From Syntrophomonadaceae bacterium (GTDB lineage: Bacteria > Bacillota > Dethiobacteria > DTU022), in the NCBI GenBank assembly GCA_007121075.1, contig SKMK01000003.1, positions 1 to 64,000 on the forward strand: 64,000 nucleotides of DNA, given 5' to 3'. The notes beneath the pieces are model-generated. The model did not search any database, was not told where the DNA came from, and saw only the letters and a program-made list of their open reading frames with translations. The translations under genes and the position numbers were made by a program. Positions within the stretch are counted from its first letter, which is position 1. Every line of letters begins with the position of its first letter. Below, piece by piece: positions 8,679-16,151 of the stretch.

Positions 8679-9854
8679 TTATCTTTCAACCGTGCTGGCA
8701 ATGCCCTGCCCACCGCCGATACAGAGGGTGGCCAGGCCGCGCCTGGCATCTCTTTTCTGCATTTCGTGAAGCAGGGTAATAAAAATCCTGGCTCCACTGG
8801 CTCCGATGGGGTGGCCCAGGGCAATCGCCCCGCCGTTAACATTGACTTTTGAAGGATCCAGGCCCAGTTCTCTTACTACACACAGGGCCTGGGCGGCAAA
8901 TGCTTCATTCGCTTCAACCAGGTCGAGGTCATCGACCTTCCACCCGGCTCCGGCAAGGGCCTGTTTAGCAGCCGGGATCGGTCCGGTACCCATTACTGCC
9001 GGATCAACACCTGCCGAGGCATAGCTTTTTATTACAGCAAACGGTTTTAAACCCAGCTCTGAAGCTTTTCCCCGGCTCATAATGACCACTGCGGCCGCAC
9101 TGTCGTTAATCCCCGACGCATTGCCTGCCGTTACTGTTCCGTCCTGTTTAAAAGCAGGGCGCAGCCTGGACAGCTCTTCCAGCGAAGTCCTCCGGGGATG
9201 CTCATCCACTTCAAACTTAACCGGTTCCTTTTTGCGCTGCGGGACAAAGACCGGTACTATTTCGTCTTTAAAACGTCCGCTTTCGATGGCGGTGTGCGCT
9301 TTTTCCTGGCTATCCATGGCAAACTGATCCTGCATTTCCCTGCCGATACCGTAGCGTTCGGCAACATTTTCTGCTGTAATGCCCATATGGTAATCGTTCG
9401 CTGCACACCAGAGGCCGTCTTTGATCATCAGGTCGGTTACGGAGGTGTCGCCCATCCTCGCTCCCCAGCGGGCATTTGGGACCGCATAAGGAGATGCGCT
9501 CATATTCTCTGTCCCACCGGCGACAATTATATCAGCTTCGCCGGCGCTAACAGATAAAGCGGCCATACTGATTGTTTTCAAACCGGAACCACAGAGTTTG
9601 TTGATGGTCGTACAGGGCACTTCAACCGGAAAATCCGCCTTCAGGGCGGCCTGCCTGGCTACATTTTGCCCCAGTCCGCTTTGCAGAACACATCCCATCA
9701 GCACTTCGTCCACCTGGTCGGGTCTGACACCGCCCCTGGCAAGGGCTTCTTTGATGACCACGGCGCCGAGATCCACCGCGCTGATATTTTTTAGCGATCC
9801 GCCAAATGTTCCGACTGCCGTTCTTGCTGCGCTTACAACAACTGCTTCTTTCAT
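8679..9854 (-). CDS. Acetyl-CoA C-acetyltransferase (thiolase)
   Basis: 391 residues, a full-length type II thiolase. Condenses two acetyl-CoA to acetoacetyl-CoA or cleaves 3-ketoacyl-CoA. Catalytic residues are all seen: nucleophilic Cys88 in NKLCGSG, the His of [10 protein letters not shown], and the second Cys in [13 protein letters not shown] lies 7 nt before the ATG. It is the first gene of a probable transcript with argF and the activase. The 250-nt leader holds a 27-bp dyad that may be an operator. In clostridia such enzymes serve butyrate formation or beta-oxidation; direction cannot be read here. Confidence 0.95.
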   Translation of the reverse strand: MKEAVVVSAARTAVGTFGGSLKNISAVDLGAVVIKEALARGGVRPDQVDEVLMGCVLQSGLGQNVARQAALKADFPVEVPCTTINKLCGSGLKTISMAALSVSAGEADIIVAGGTENMSASPYAVPNARWGARMGDTSVTDLMIKDGLWCAANDYHMGITAENVAERYGIGREMQDQFAMDSQEKAHTAIESGRFKDEIVPVFVPQRKKEPVKFEVDEHPRRTSLEELSRLRPAFKQDGTVTAGNASGINDSAAAVVIMSRGKASELGLKPFAVIKSYASAGVDPAVMGTGPIPAAKQALAGAGWKVDDLDLVEANEAFAAQALCVVRELGLDPSKVNVNGGAIALGHPIGASGARIFITLLHEMQKRDARRGLATLCIGGGQGIASTVER

Positions 9855-9899
9855 GAGGATACCTCCAGATATCTCCGATTAATACACAGGCTGTTATTT

Positions 9900-9926
9900 T
9901 TCAAAATAAGTAGTCCTTACTTTGAA
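9900..9926. promoter_or_regulatory. 27-bp inverted repeat, candidate operator of the thiolase operon
   Basis: TTCAAAATAAG-N5-CTTACTTTGAA: arms of 11 nt with 10 complementary pairs. It lies 46-72 nt before the thiolase ATG and downstream of the proposed promoter. There is no T-run after it, so it is more likely a protein site than a terminator. The regulator is unknown. Confidence 0.5.
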
Positions 9927-9942
9927 ATAATCTAAACCCTTT

Positions 9943-9971
9943 ATTCTTTCCCGAACTTATATATTCGTCAA
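9943..9971 (-). promoter_or_regulatory. Possible promoter of the thiolase-argF-activase operon
   Basis: On the minus strand, TTGACG (9966-9971), a 17-nt spacer and AAGAAT (9943-9948). The -35 is strong and the -10 is weak (4 of 6). A second TATAAT at 9980-9985 lacks a clear -35. Confidence 0.4.
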
Positions 9972-10069
9972 TTTACTTAATTATACCTTCAGATCCGGTT
10001 AAAAAGTTAAGCTACCCCGGTTTCCGGAACCCTTAAAATTGAAAGCCGCATACCTCAGGGCAGTGGTCG

Positions 10070-10097
10070 AAAATAAAAAGCGCCCATTAGCGGGCGC
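10070..10097 (-). terminator. Terminator after tRNA-Leu
   Basis: GCGCCC / GGGCGC stem with a 6-nt loop, followed on the minus strand by TTTTTATTTT. It starts about 11 nt after the encoded CCA. Confidence 0.8.
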
Positions 10098-10107
10098 CTT
10101 GTTTACC

Positions 10108-10194
10108 TGGTGCGAGCGAGAGGACTTGAACCTCCACGGGCATAAAGCCCACTAGGTCCTGAACCTAGCGCGTCTGCCATTCCGCCACGCTCGC
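10108..10194 (-). tRNA. tRNA-Leu (CAG)
   Basis: 87 nt including encoded CCA. Acceptor stem GCGAGCG pairs with CGCTCGC; anticodon stem CTAGG/CCTAG closes the loop TTCAGGA with anticodon CAG; a long variable arm typical of tRNA-Leu and the T-arm GGTTCAAGTCC are present. It has its own promoter and terminator. Confidence 0.97.
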
Positions 10195-10214
10195 CTGTTT
10201 TTTCTCGCTCTGAT

Positions 10215-10243
10215 ATTATAACCATTCCTGGCTTTTTTATCAA
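10215..10243 (-). promoter_or_regulatory. tRNA-Leu promoter
   Basis: On the minus strand TTGATA (10238-10243), exactly 17 nt, TATAAT (10215-10220). The start would fall about 14 nt before the mature tRNA. Confidence 0.8.
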
Positions 10244-10332
10244 TAGGTTAAAGCAAAATTTGTGGTTAGGACGTGATAATGTCACCTTGTTAATGATCAT
10301 GATAATATGTCACCGATGGAAAACAGGGATTT

Positions 10333-11253
10333 TTACTGCACCGGCCTGGGAGCCAGGATCCGGAGGGCGGACGGTATAATCTCTACTTTGACCGAAGGCG
10401 CTTCGTATAAGTCACCGTCGGCGTGGCATAACATTGGCGGGTCAGTTTCCAGGATGAAAGTATGGCCCCGCATTGTGATGACGTCTCTGCTTGAAAGGTG
10501 CTTTTGGGCCGCCACCCTAGCTCCCAGAGACAGCAGGCCTGAAATACTGCGTTTTTTTAACAGGCAGAAATCGAACTGGCCGTCATCCGGCAATGCCTGG
10601 GGCGCAATGCACAATTTACCTCCATAATAGCGTCCGTTGGCTACAAGTGCGACCAGGGCCTGATCATCCTCAAATTTAAGCCCGTTGCATTCAACCCTGC
10701 ACTGAAAACGGCTGAATGTTGCAGCCTGATCTACAACGGCAAAAGCATAGGCAGGATAACCCTTTAAAGCCCGGTACTTTGTGGCTGCGGTTTTCACCAC
10801 GGCTGCATCCAGGCCGGTACCAACTACATTTAGAAATAATTGATCGTTGACCCGCCCGACGTCAATTCGGCGGGGTTGCCACCTGGCAAGGCCCCGGAAA
10901 GCTTTTTTCCATTGAAGGGGGATGGCGCAGGAGCGGACAAAACCGTTACCGGTGCCCGCAGGTATTGCGCCAAAAAGGTTTTGCTCAAGATTAATGCCTC
11001 CGGCCACTTCTTTTAAGGTACCGTCACCACCGACGGCCACAACCAGTTCCGCCCCTTCAGATGAAGCCCGGGCAGCCAGCCCGGTCCCTTCTCCCGCCTG
11101 GCGGGTGAAATAGGCCCGGTATGGCTGCCCGGCCTGGTTTAACAGATCTTCAATTTTGGACCATATTCGGCCGGCTTTACCATCACCGGCAGTGGGGTTA
11201 ATCACAAAAGCGGTTTTATATGGAATTGTTTTCATTCCGGCTGTTTGTAACAT
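10333..11253 (-). CDS. Diacylglycerol/lipid kinase family protein (DagK/YegS-like)
   Basis: 306 residues. Phosphorylates a lipid alcohol, probably diacylglycerol, at the membrane surface. The ATP-binding motifs of the family are clear: INPTAGDGKAG near the start, GGDGTLKEV around residue 76 and PAGTGNGFVRS around 100. The C-terminal beta-sandwich domain follows. Substrate cannot be fixed from sequence, since sphingosine and glycerolipid kinases share these motifs. Start is uncertain: ATG at 11253 or at 11235; neither has a strong ribosome binding site. The gene lies 22 nt downstream of the slipin gene and may be cotranscribed with it. Confidence 0.88.
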   Translation of the reverse strand: MLQTAGMKTIPYKTAFVINPTAGDGKAGRIWSKIEDLLNQAGQPYRAYFTRQAGEGTGLAARASSEGAELVVAVGGDGTLKEVAGGINLEQNLFGAIPAGTGNGFVRSCAIPLQWKKAFRGLARWQPRRIDVGRVNDQLFLNVVGTGLDAAVVKTAATKYRALKGYPAYAFAVVDQAATFSRFQCRVECNGLKFEDDQALVALVANGRYYGGKLCIAPQALPDDGQFDFCLLKKRSISGLLSLGARVAAQKHLSSRDVITMRGHTFILETDPPMLCHADGDLYEAPSVKVEIIPSALRILAPRPVQ

Positions 11254-11275
11254 TACAGTTTACCGGCACCGTTTT

Positions 11276-12091
11276 TTATTCTTCTTCTTCTTCTTCACCT
11301 TTTTCTTCTTGTTTCATACGTCTAATTTGAGCCGGATCAGGCAGCAAGTGCCGCAGTTCAATCGGCAGAGGGAATGCTATCAGGTTGCCCTGCTGGGTAG
11401 CAATTTCAGGAAGGGTTCTCAACAAGCGAACATAGAAGCTGCCCTCCTGGGAGCTAAGGGTTTTGGCCGCTTCGGCAATCCTGCCGGCAGCCTCCCTTTC
11501 GCCATCGGCCTGGACAATGACGGCCCTTCTTTCCCTTTCAGCCGTTGCCTGCCTGGAAATAGCTTTCTGAAGCGCCTCGGGGATTACAACGTCCTTGATT
11601 TCCACTGCCGTCACCTTGATACCCCATGGATCGGTTGCTTCGTCGAGGATACCCTGGATCTTTGAATTCAATTTATCCCTTTCTGAGAGCAGTTCATCCA
11701 GTTCTGCCTGTCCGGCCACGCTGCGCAGTGTGGTTTGGGCCAGCTGGGCTGTGGCCATCCGGAAATCTTCAACATTGTTGACCGACCGGTTGGGATCGAC
11801 AACGCGGTAATATACAACGGCATTGACGCTGGTTGTAACGTTGTCGCGGGTGATCACTTCCTGGCTGGGAACGTCTAAAGTAACAATTCGCAGGGATACA
11901 CGGACAAGTTTATCCACAATAGGGATAACCAGGATAAAACCCGGCCCCTTTTCGCCGATCAGGCGCCCGAGGCGAAATACAACCAGTCTTTCATATTCCC
12001 TGACGATTTTGATCGCGTTAAGGATAAAGAGAAAAACAATAATTAGAATGGGTACAAATATACCTACATCGCCTAACACTTCATAAAGCAT
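11276..12091 (-). CDS. Slipin, SPFH/stomatin-like membrane protein
   Basis: 271 residues. One N-terminal membrane segment (about 9-27), then the SPFH/band 7 domain (about 30-190) with the family segments GPGFILVIPIVDK and ERERRAVIVQADGE, a helical region, and a very acidic tail (EEKGEEEEEE). Slipins scaffold membrane microdomains. The upstream neighbour is the long NfeD-type serine protease; slipin plus NfeD is the classic STOPP pair, in which the protease can cut the slipin C-terminus in studied archaeal examples. AAAGGAGG precedes the ATG. Confidence 0.92.
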   Translation of the reverse strand: MLYEVLGDVGIFVPILIIVFLFILNAIKIVREYERLVVFRLGRLIGEKGPGFILVIPIVDKLVRVSLRIVTLDVPSQEVITRDNVTTSVNAVVYYRVVDPNRSVNNVEDFRMATAQLAQTTLRSVAGQAELDELLSERDKLNSKIQGILDEATDPWGIKVTAVEIKDVVIPEALQKAISRQATAERERRAVIVQADGEREAAGRIAEAAKTLSSQEGSFYVRLLRTLPEIATQQGNLIAFPLPIELRHLLPDPAQIRRMKQEEKGEEEEEE

Positions 12092-12129
12092 TTTACATCC
12101 TCCTTTAATTTATGATATCTGCAAACTAC

Positions 12130-13497
12130 TTATTCGTCTGTTTCACCCGCGGATTCAGCCTCCTGCACCGGGCGGACCCACAATTTAAGGGTTTCAGAAC
12201 GAACAATTTCTACTTCGGTTCCTTTTGGTATCTGCTTATTGTTACTGCTGTGGGCTTTCCAGAGTTCCCCCCTGGCTCTTATCATTCCCTCCGGGTTAAT
12301 TTCTTCCACGGTCACTCCCCTTTCAGGAGGTTTAAAATAGTCGCTGCCGCTTTGGTGTTTGCGGCGACTGTGAAGTACTCGCTGGGCCACGACAAGGACT
12401 ATAATCAACAGGCCAATCACAGTTCCCACTACAGTGACCAGGAAAGTGGCGTACCAGTCTGCTTCCATCAGGGGTTCCGTAGGCAGTAAAATGGCCCCGG
12501 CCAGCAGCGATGCCGCCCCGCCTATACCCAGTATGCCAAACCCGGAAGTAAAGATCTCGGCGGCAATCAAACCGGCCCCCAAGAGCAGCATTATAATACC
12601 GGTTGTATTGGTGTCAAAAAGGCCGATTCCGTAGATACCAAGGATCAACAGGATCAGCCCGCTAACTTCCGGAACAATCGTACCCGGAGCGCTTAAACCA
12701 AAATAAATACCCAGGAAACCGAGCATTAAAATAAAAAAGGCAATCTGAGGGTCACTGACCCAATCCTGCAGACTCTCCCTTAAGTTCATCTGCGGTTCCT
12801 TGATCTGGGCATCTATGGTATTTAACTGGTAGTTGACACCCTGCTTTTCAATTTCGGTTCCGTCAAGTGTTTCCAGCAGTTCCGGCATACTGCCGGCCAG
12901 ATATTCGATCATCCCCTCCTCCAGGGCTTCCCTGGCATCGAGGGTCAGGTTTTCGGTGACAAATTTTTCGGCCAGATCCTCGGGACGTCCCTGTTCCCGG
13001 GCCATGCTGCGCATGTGAGCGGCATAAAAATTAATCGTTTTTTCATCAGTTGCCTCGGTTCCCTCCGGCGACATTGCTACCGGCATAGCGGCCCCGACTG
13101 TTGTTCCCGGAGCCATAGCCGCAATGTCTGAGGAGACCAGGATAAATGCTCCGGCAGAACCGGCAATAGCTCCTGAAGGAGCAACCAGCACGGCAACCGG
13201 CATTTCGGCATTTAAGAATAATTCGTTTATTTTCAAGGTTGCATCAACCAGTCCACCGGGAGTGTTCATGACCAGGATAAAAAGCTGGGCATCATCTTCA
13301 ACGGCAACCTCGAACTGCCGTTCCAGGAAACTTTGCAAACCGGCAGTAACCGCACCATCTACTTCAACAACATAAACCGGGCCTGTCCCTGTTTCTGCGC
13401 CGGCAGTCCCGGCAGAAATAAATAAGCCGCCTGCCAGACACAGCAGGATTAAGCCTGTCAGAATTAATTTATGGTTTTTATTAAGTTTGTTTTTCAT
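12130..13497 (-). CDS. NfeD-family membrane serine protease (ClpP-class), slipin partner
   Basis: 455 residues in the long NfeD1b form. Signal peptide (about 1-34, cleavage near GAE). A ClpP-like protease domain (about 40-230) with NTPGG and the likely nucleophile serine in AIAGSAGAF; a following lysine-rich segment (TDEKTINFYAAHMRSM) fits the Ser-Lys dyad. About four to five membrane segments (about 270-385) and a C-terminal OB-fold NfeD domain (about 400-445). GAGG ribosome binding site. The gene precedes slipin by 38 nt, so both are made together. The protease is expected to act on the outer face on hydrophobic C-termini; this is from homologs. Confidence 0.9.
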   Translation of the reverse strand: MKNKLNKNHKLILTGLILLCLAGGLFISAGTAGAETGTGPVYVVEVDGAVTAGLQSFLERQFEVAVEDDAQLFILVMNTPGGLVDATLKINELFLNAEMPVAVLVAPSGAIAGSAGAFILVSSDIAAMAPGTTVGAAMPVAMSPEGTEATDEKTINFYAAHMRSMAREQGRPEDLAEKFVTENLTLDAREALEEGMIEYLAGSMPELLETLDGTEIEKQGVNYQLNTIDAQIKEPQMNLRESLQDWVSDPQIAFFILMLGFLGIYFGLSAPGTIVPEVSGLILLILGIYGIGLFDTNTTGIIMLLLGAGLIAAEIFTSGFGILGIGGAASLLAGAILLPTEPLMEADWYATFLVTVVGTVIGLLIIVLVVAQRVLHSRRKHQSGSDYFKPPERGVTVEEINPEGMIRARGELWKAHSSNNKQIPKGTEVEIVRSETLKLWVRPVQEAESAGETDE

Positions 13498-13613
13498 CTT
13501 ATATCCTCAACCTTTTTTTATTAGGAACCCCTTTAAATATAATTATAATATAATTAGTTCGGAATTAAAAGTACACATCCTCCCGCTAACATTTTAATCA
13601 TAGTTTCCCGAAG

Positions 13614-13642
13614 TTGACGGTCAAGAAAACCTGGAATATAAT
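13614..13642 (+). promoter_or_regulatory. Promoter of the Rrf2 regulator gene
   Basis: TTGACG (13614-13619), 17-nt spacer, TATAAT (13637-13642). The Rrf2-type dyad follows the -10 directly. Confidence 0.85.
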
Positions 13643-13659
13643 ATAACCAATCTAGTTAT
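13643..13659. promoter_or_regulatory. Rrf2-type operator, copy 1 (autoregulation)
   Basis: ATAACCAATCTAGTTAT, with ATAAC/GTTAT arms. It abuts the -10 box of the Rrf2 gene and matches copy 2 (15548-15564) at 13 of 17 positions. Binding here would block transcription start. Confidence 0.7.
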
Positions 13660-13680
13660 TTATAATAAAGGAAATGAACC

Positions 13681-14094
13681 ATGATTACAAAAAAAGCCGA
13701 GTACGCCATCATTATATTAGCCGAACTTGCCTCCCACCCGGAAGGAACGGTTATTACAAGCAAAGAGATAGCTCGCAATCGGGCTATCCCCTCCAATCTC
13801 GTGGTCCAGCTGCTTGCAGTTTTAAAAGAAGCGGGCTGGACCACCGGCACCAGGGGCCCGGCCGGCGGGATCAGGCTCTTGATTGATCCATCTGAAATAA
13901 ACCTGAGGCAGGTTGTAGAAAAAATCGACGGGCCAATTGGAATCACCCGCTGCCTGTTCAGCGAAACACCCTGCCAGAACAAAACTCATTGTTCCCTGAG
14001 GGGCATCTGGGCCAGGGCTCAGCAAAACATGCTTTCTGTCCTGGAAGAGGTATCCATAAAAGATCTTGCTGAAAAGGCAGCCAAAGACTGGTAA
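13681..14094 (+). CDS. Rrf2-family transcriptional regulator, probable iron-sulfur sensor
   Basis: 137 residues, normal for Rrf2 proteins. N-terminal winged helix (about 1-65, MITKKAEYAIIILAELA; wing GTRGPAGGI). Three cysteines, Cys91, Cys98 and Cys104 (C-x6-C-x5-C), fall almost exactly where IscR and NsrR carry their cluster ligands, so an Fe-S cofactor that senses redox, NO or iron-sulfur status is likely. AAAGGA ribosome binding site. Its promoter carries a dyad also found before the 15.5 kb Fe-S gene pair, which makes those genes its probable targets. It is convergent with that pair. Confidence 0.9.
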   Translation: MITKKAEYAIIILAELASHPEGTVITSKEIARNRAIPSNLVVQLLAVLKEAGWTTGTRGPAGGIRLLIDPSEINLRQVVEKIDGPIGITRCLFSETPCQNKTHCSLRGIWARAQQNMLSVLEEVSIKDLAEKAAKDW

Positions 14095-14115
14095 TTGCCT
14101 GGGCTGCTTTTTTTA
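14076..14115 (+). terminator. Possible terminator of the Rrf2 gene
   Basis: GCAGCC (14077-14082) and GGCTGC (14102-14107) form a stem with a 19-nt loop, followed by TTTTTTT. The stem begins inside the last codons of the gene. The long loop lowers confidence. Confidence 0.45.
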
Positions 14116-14856
14116 CTGCTTGATGCTGCCATCCACCCCAATTATTGTTTCCTTCAAGGGAATATCAACGCCCGCTTCCTGAAGGGCCGATCGGACCAGA
14201 CGTGAAAGCCCAAAACAACAACCTACCTCCATGTGGACCAGGTTTATGCTCTGCACGTTATTTCGTTTAAATATCTCAACCAGTTTGTCGTGGTAAACAT
14301 CAACATCATCCAATTTGGGGCAGCCGATTAAAAGAGCTCGACCGGCCAGGAATTTCCGGTGGAAATCGGGATAAGCAAAAGGAACGCAGTCTGCGGCAAT
14401 TAGCAGATCCTGGTTTTGCAAAAACCGGGCTTCCGGTGAAACCAGGTGCAGCTGAACCGGCCAGTGGCTTAATTCCGCTTCAGGAGCTGCCGTTTCGTGT
14501 GCTTCCTTGTGTCCGGCAGGTGCTGCAGTCCTGTTTAGATCTTTAATTTCCTTACTTCCACAGCTGACCATGTTTTCTGAGGCAGGCTCATCATTTTTTT
14601 CGCTTTCAAGTGATTTAAGGCGTTCTTCGACCGCTTCTTCATCAAAAGGTTCGGCCTCGCGTTCGATCAATTCAATTGCTCCCTGAGGGCATTCCCCGAG
14701 ACAGTTCCCAAGGCCGTCGCAGTAAATATCTTTAACCAGTTTGGCTTTTCCGCCAACTATCTGCAGGGCACCTTCTTCACAGGACGGAATGCACAGGCCA
14801 CAACCGTCGCATTTACTTTCATCAATTGAAATTATTTTCCTGACAACGTTTCTCAT
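14113..14856 (-). CDS. 4Fe-4S ferredoxin-type protein with C-terminal domain of unknown function
   Basis: 247 residues. A ferredoxin domain at about 1-65: Cys16, 19, 22, 26 (CDGCGLCIPSC) and a second, shorter set in CDGLGNCLGECP (Cys46, 52, 56). An acidic linker (about 65-125) leads to a C-terminal domain with further cysteines (AADCVPFAY, LIGCPKLDD, VGCCFGLS) that may hold another metal centre. This architecture is seen in anaerobes; no enzymatic role is established that I know of. It is 25 nt downstream of a Cys-rich zinc-ribbon gene, and both probably belong to the neighbouring Rrf2 regulon, which suggests redox or Fe-S stress work. Confidence 0.82.
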   Translation of the reverse strand: MRNVVRKIISIDESKCDGCGLCIPSCEEGALQIVGGKAKLVKDIYCDGLGNCLGECPQGAIELIEREAEPFDEEAVEERLKSLESEKNDEPASENMVSCGSKEIKDLNRTAAPAGHKEAHETAAPEAELSHWPVQLHLVSPEARFLQNQDLLIAADCVPFAYPDFHRKFLAGRALLIGCPKLDDVDVYHDKLVEIFKRNNVQSINLVHMEVGCCFGLSRLVRSALQEAGVDIPLKETIIGVDGSIKQ

Positions 14857-14881
14857 AATTTAATCATCCTCCATTAATAAT

Positions 14882-15517
14882 TTATCGCGGCCGAACCAGT
14901 TTGTCACCGTGTTCGGAAAACAGTTCTCCTATTATCTTTATCTCGTCATCTTCGGGTTGATCTCCGTTCTTTTCAAATTCGGCTGCTCCTACAAGATTAT
15001 TTTCCAGGGCAATTTCAACCAATTTTTTGGTTTCATTTACTGCTTCACCGGGCAGTTCGTGCTCTTCAGCAAGCTGATCGATATATTTTCCGGCTTCCTC
15101 TACCAGCCCCAGTTTTACCAGGGCCAGGATGACCGTCCCCGCCACTACCGGCAGCATATCTGCACCGGCCCGGCGGCATTTATCCTCGGCGCTGTTAATC
15201 ATATCTTTCAGGGCTTTACTGCTTTCGGGTTTTTTGCCGCCAAGACGTTCGAATTCTTCTTCAAGAACGGTCCGGAAAGATTTCTTTTGGATCCCTTTTG
15301 CGCCCGGCCCCAGGCACATCTCGGCATGGGCGCACCATTCGGCACATCCCATATCGAACCTGGGATTGGCCACCCTGGTTTTGCAATTTCGGCACCGCAG
15401 CCGGATGTCGGTTTTAAAAAACTCAATTATTTCCCCGCAACTGGGGCATTTTTCCTCGTGGACATCGTCAGCGGTCCAGTACCGCATGTCTTGACCGGGA
15501 CATTTAGTGGAAAACAT
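14882..15517 (-). CDS. Cys-rich zinc-ribbon/Fe-S-like protein of unknown function
   Basis: 211 residues, not recognised as a named family. The first 70 residues hold ten cysteines: a zinc-ribbon-like pair (EKCPSCGE and LRCRNCKT), then CAEWC and AEMCLG, a possible Fe-S motif. The rest is helical and acidic (about 75-195). It is the first gene of a two-gene unit with the ferredoxin, under a promoter with an Rrf2-type operator. A role as a redox-responsive electron carrier or sensor partner is only an inference. Confidence 0.7.
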   Translation of the reverse strand: MFSTKCPGQDMRYWTADDVHEEKCPSCGEIIEFFKTDIRLRCRNCKTRVANPRFDMGCAEWCAHAEMCLGPGAKGIQKKSFRTVLEEEFERLGGKKPESSKALKDMINSAEDKCRRAGADMLPVVAGTVILALVKLGLVEEAGKYIDQLAEEHELPGEAVNETKKLVEIALENNLVGAAEFEKNGDQPEDDEIKIIGELFSEHGDKLVRPR

Positions 15518-15547
15518 CTCTTACCACCACCCTATATTACTATATTA

Positions 15548-15564
15548 CTAACTAAATTAGTTAT
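15548..15564. promoter_or_regulatory. Rrf2-type operator, copy 2
   Basis: CTAACTAAATTAGTTAT, core AACTAAATTAGTT nearly perfectly palindromic. It lies just downstream (minus strand) of the -10 of the Fe-S gene pair and matches copy 1 at 13 of 17 positions. Confidence 0.7.
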
Positions 15565-15568
15565 ATAT

Positions 15569-15597
15569 ATTATAACTCATCGTTACCTGTTATGCAA
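15569..15597 (-). promoter_or_regulatory. Promoter of the Cys-rich protein/ferredoxin pair
   Basis: On the minus strand TTGCAT (15592-15597), 17-nt spacer, TATAAT (15569-15574); start about 50 nt before the ATG. Confidence 0.8.
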
Positions 15598-15603
15598 GAA
15601 AAA

Positions 15604-15625
15604 GCGGCTGAAAATTTTCAGCCGC
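15604..15625. terminator. Terminator of ndk (palindrome, T-run on both sides)
   Basis: Perfect 11-bp stem GCGGCTGAAAA/TTTTCAGCCGC; minus strand continues TTTTTCTT, plus strand continues CGTTTTTT. It closes the speD-speE-ndk transcript and insulates the next promoter. Confidence 0.85.
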
Positions 15626-15663
15626 CGTTTTTTATTGGTTTTTATTTGCTGCTTTTTTGACAG

Positions 15664-16122
15664 TTACTCGTAGAGGCAGTTTTCATGAGGCTGGTTGTAC
15701 GGGCAAATTTCATTTTTATTAAAAAATAAGTCGATCTCCCTGGTGGCACTTTCCAGGGAATCGGAAGCATGAACCATATTTTTACCGGTAAACACCACCA
15801 AATCACCGCGCATGGTTCCGGGGGCCGCTTTCTTGGGATCGGTAGCGCCCACCAGGGTCCGGGTCATTTCGATAACATCGTTACCTTCCCAGATCATGGC
15901 TACTACCGGTGCTGAAGTAATAAATTCGATCAAACCGTCATAAAAGGGCTTTCCTTCGTGTTCCCTGTAATGGCGGGAGGCCAGTTCCCTGGATACCTGC
16001 ATCATCTTCATTGCTACCAGCTTTAAGCCCTTGTTTTCCATCCTGCTGATCACGTTGCCAACCAAAGCCCGCTGCACTCCGTCCGGCTTAACCATTAAAA
16101 ATGTTCTTTCCCTGGTTTCCAT
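15664..16122 (-). CDS. ndk: Nucleoside diphosphate kinase
   Basis: 152 residues, normal length. Transfers the gamma phosphate between nucleoside triphosphates and diphosphates through a phosphohistidine; the active His118 is in NMVHASDS. The N-terminal MVKPDGVQR signature is intact. It lies 29 nt after speE and ends before a strong terminator, so it is probably read with the polyamine genes, an unusual but harmless pairing. Confidence 0.97.
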   Translation of the reverse strand: METRERTFLMVKPDGVQRALVGNVISRMENKGLKLVAMKMMQVSRELASRHYREHEGKPFYDGLIEFITSAPVVAMIWEGNDVIEMTRTLVGATDPKKAAPGTMRGDLVVFTGKNMVHASDSLESATREIDLFFNKNEICPYNQPHENCLYE

Positions 16123-16151
16123 TGAAATCCTCCAACTCTTATAAATGTTTG

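Noticed and set aside
14909-15673. 254-residue plus-strand ORF
   Set aside because: Antisense to the Cys-rich protein gene and crosses a strong terminator.
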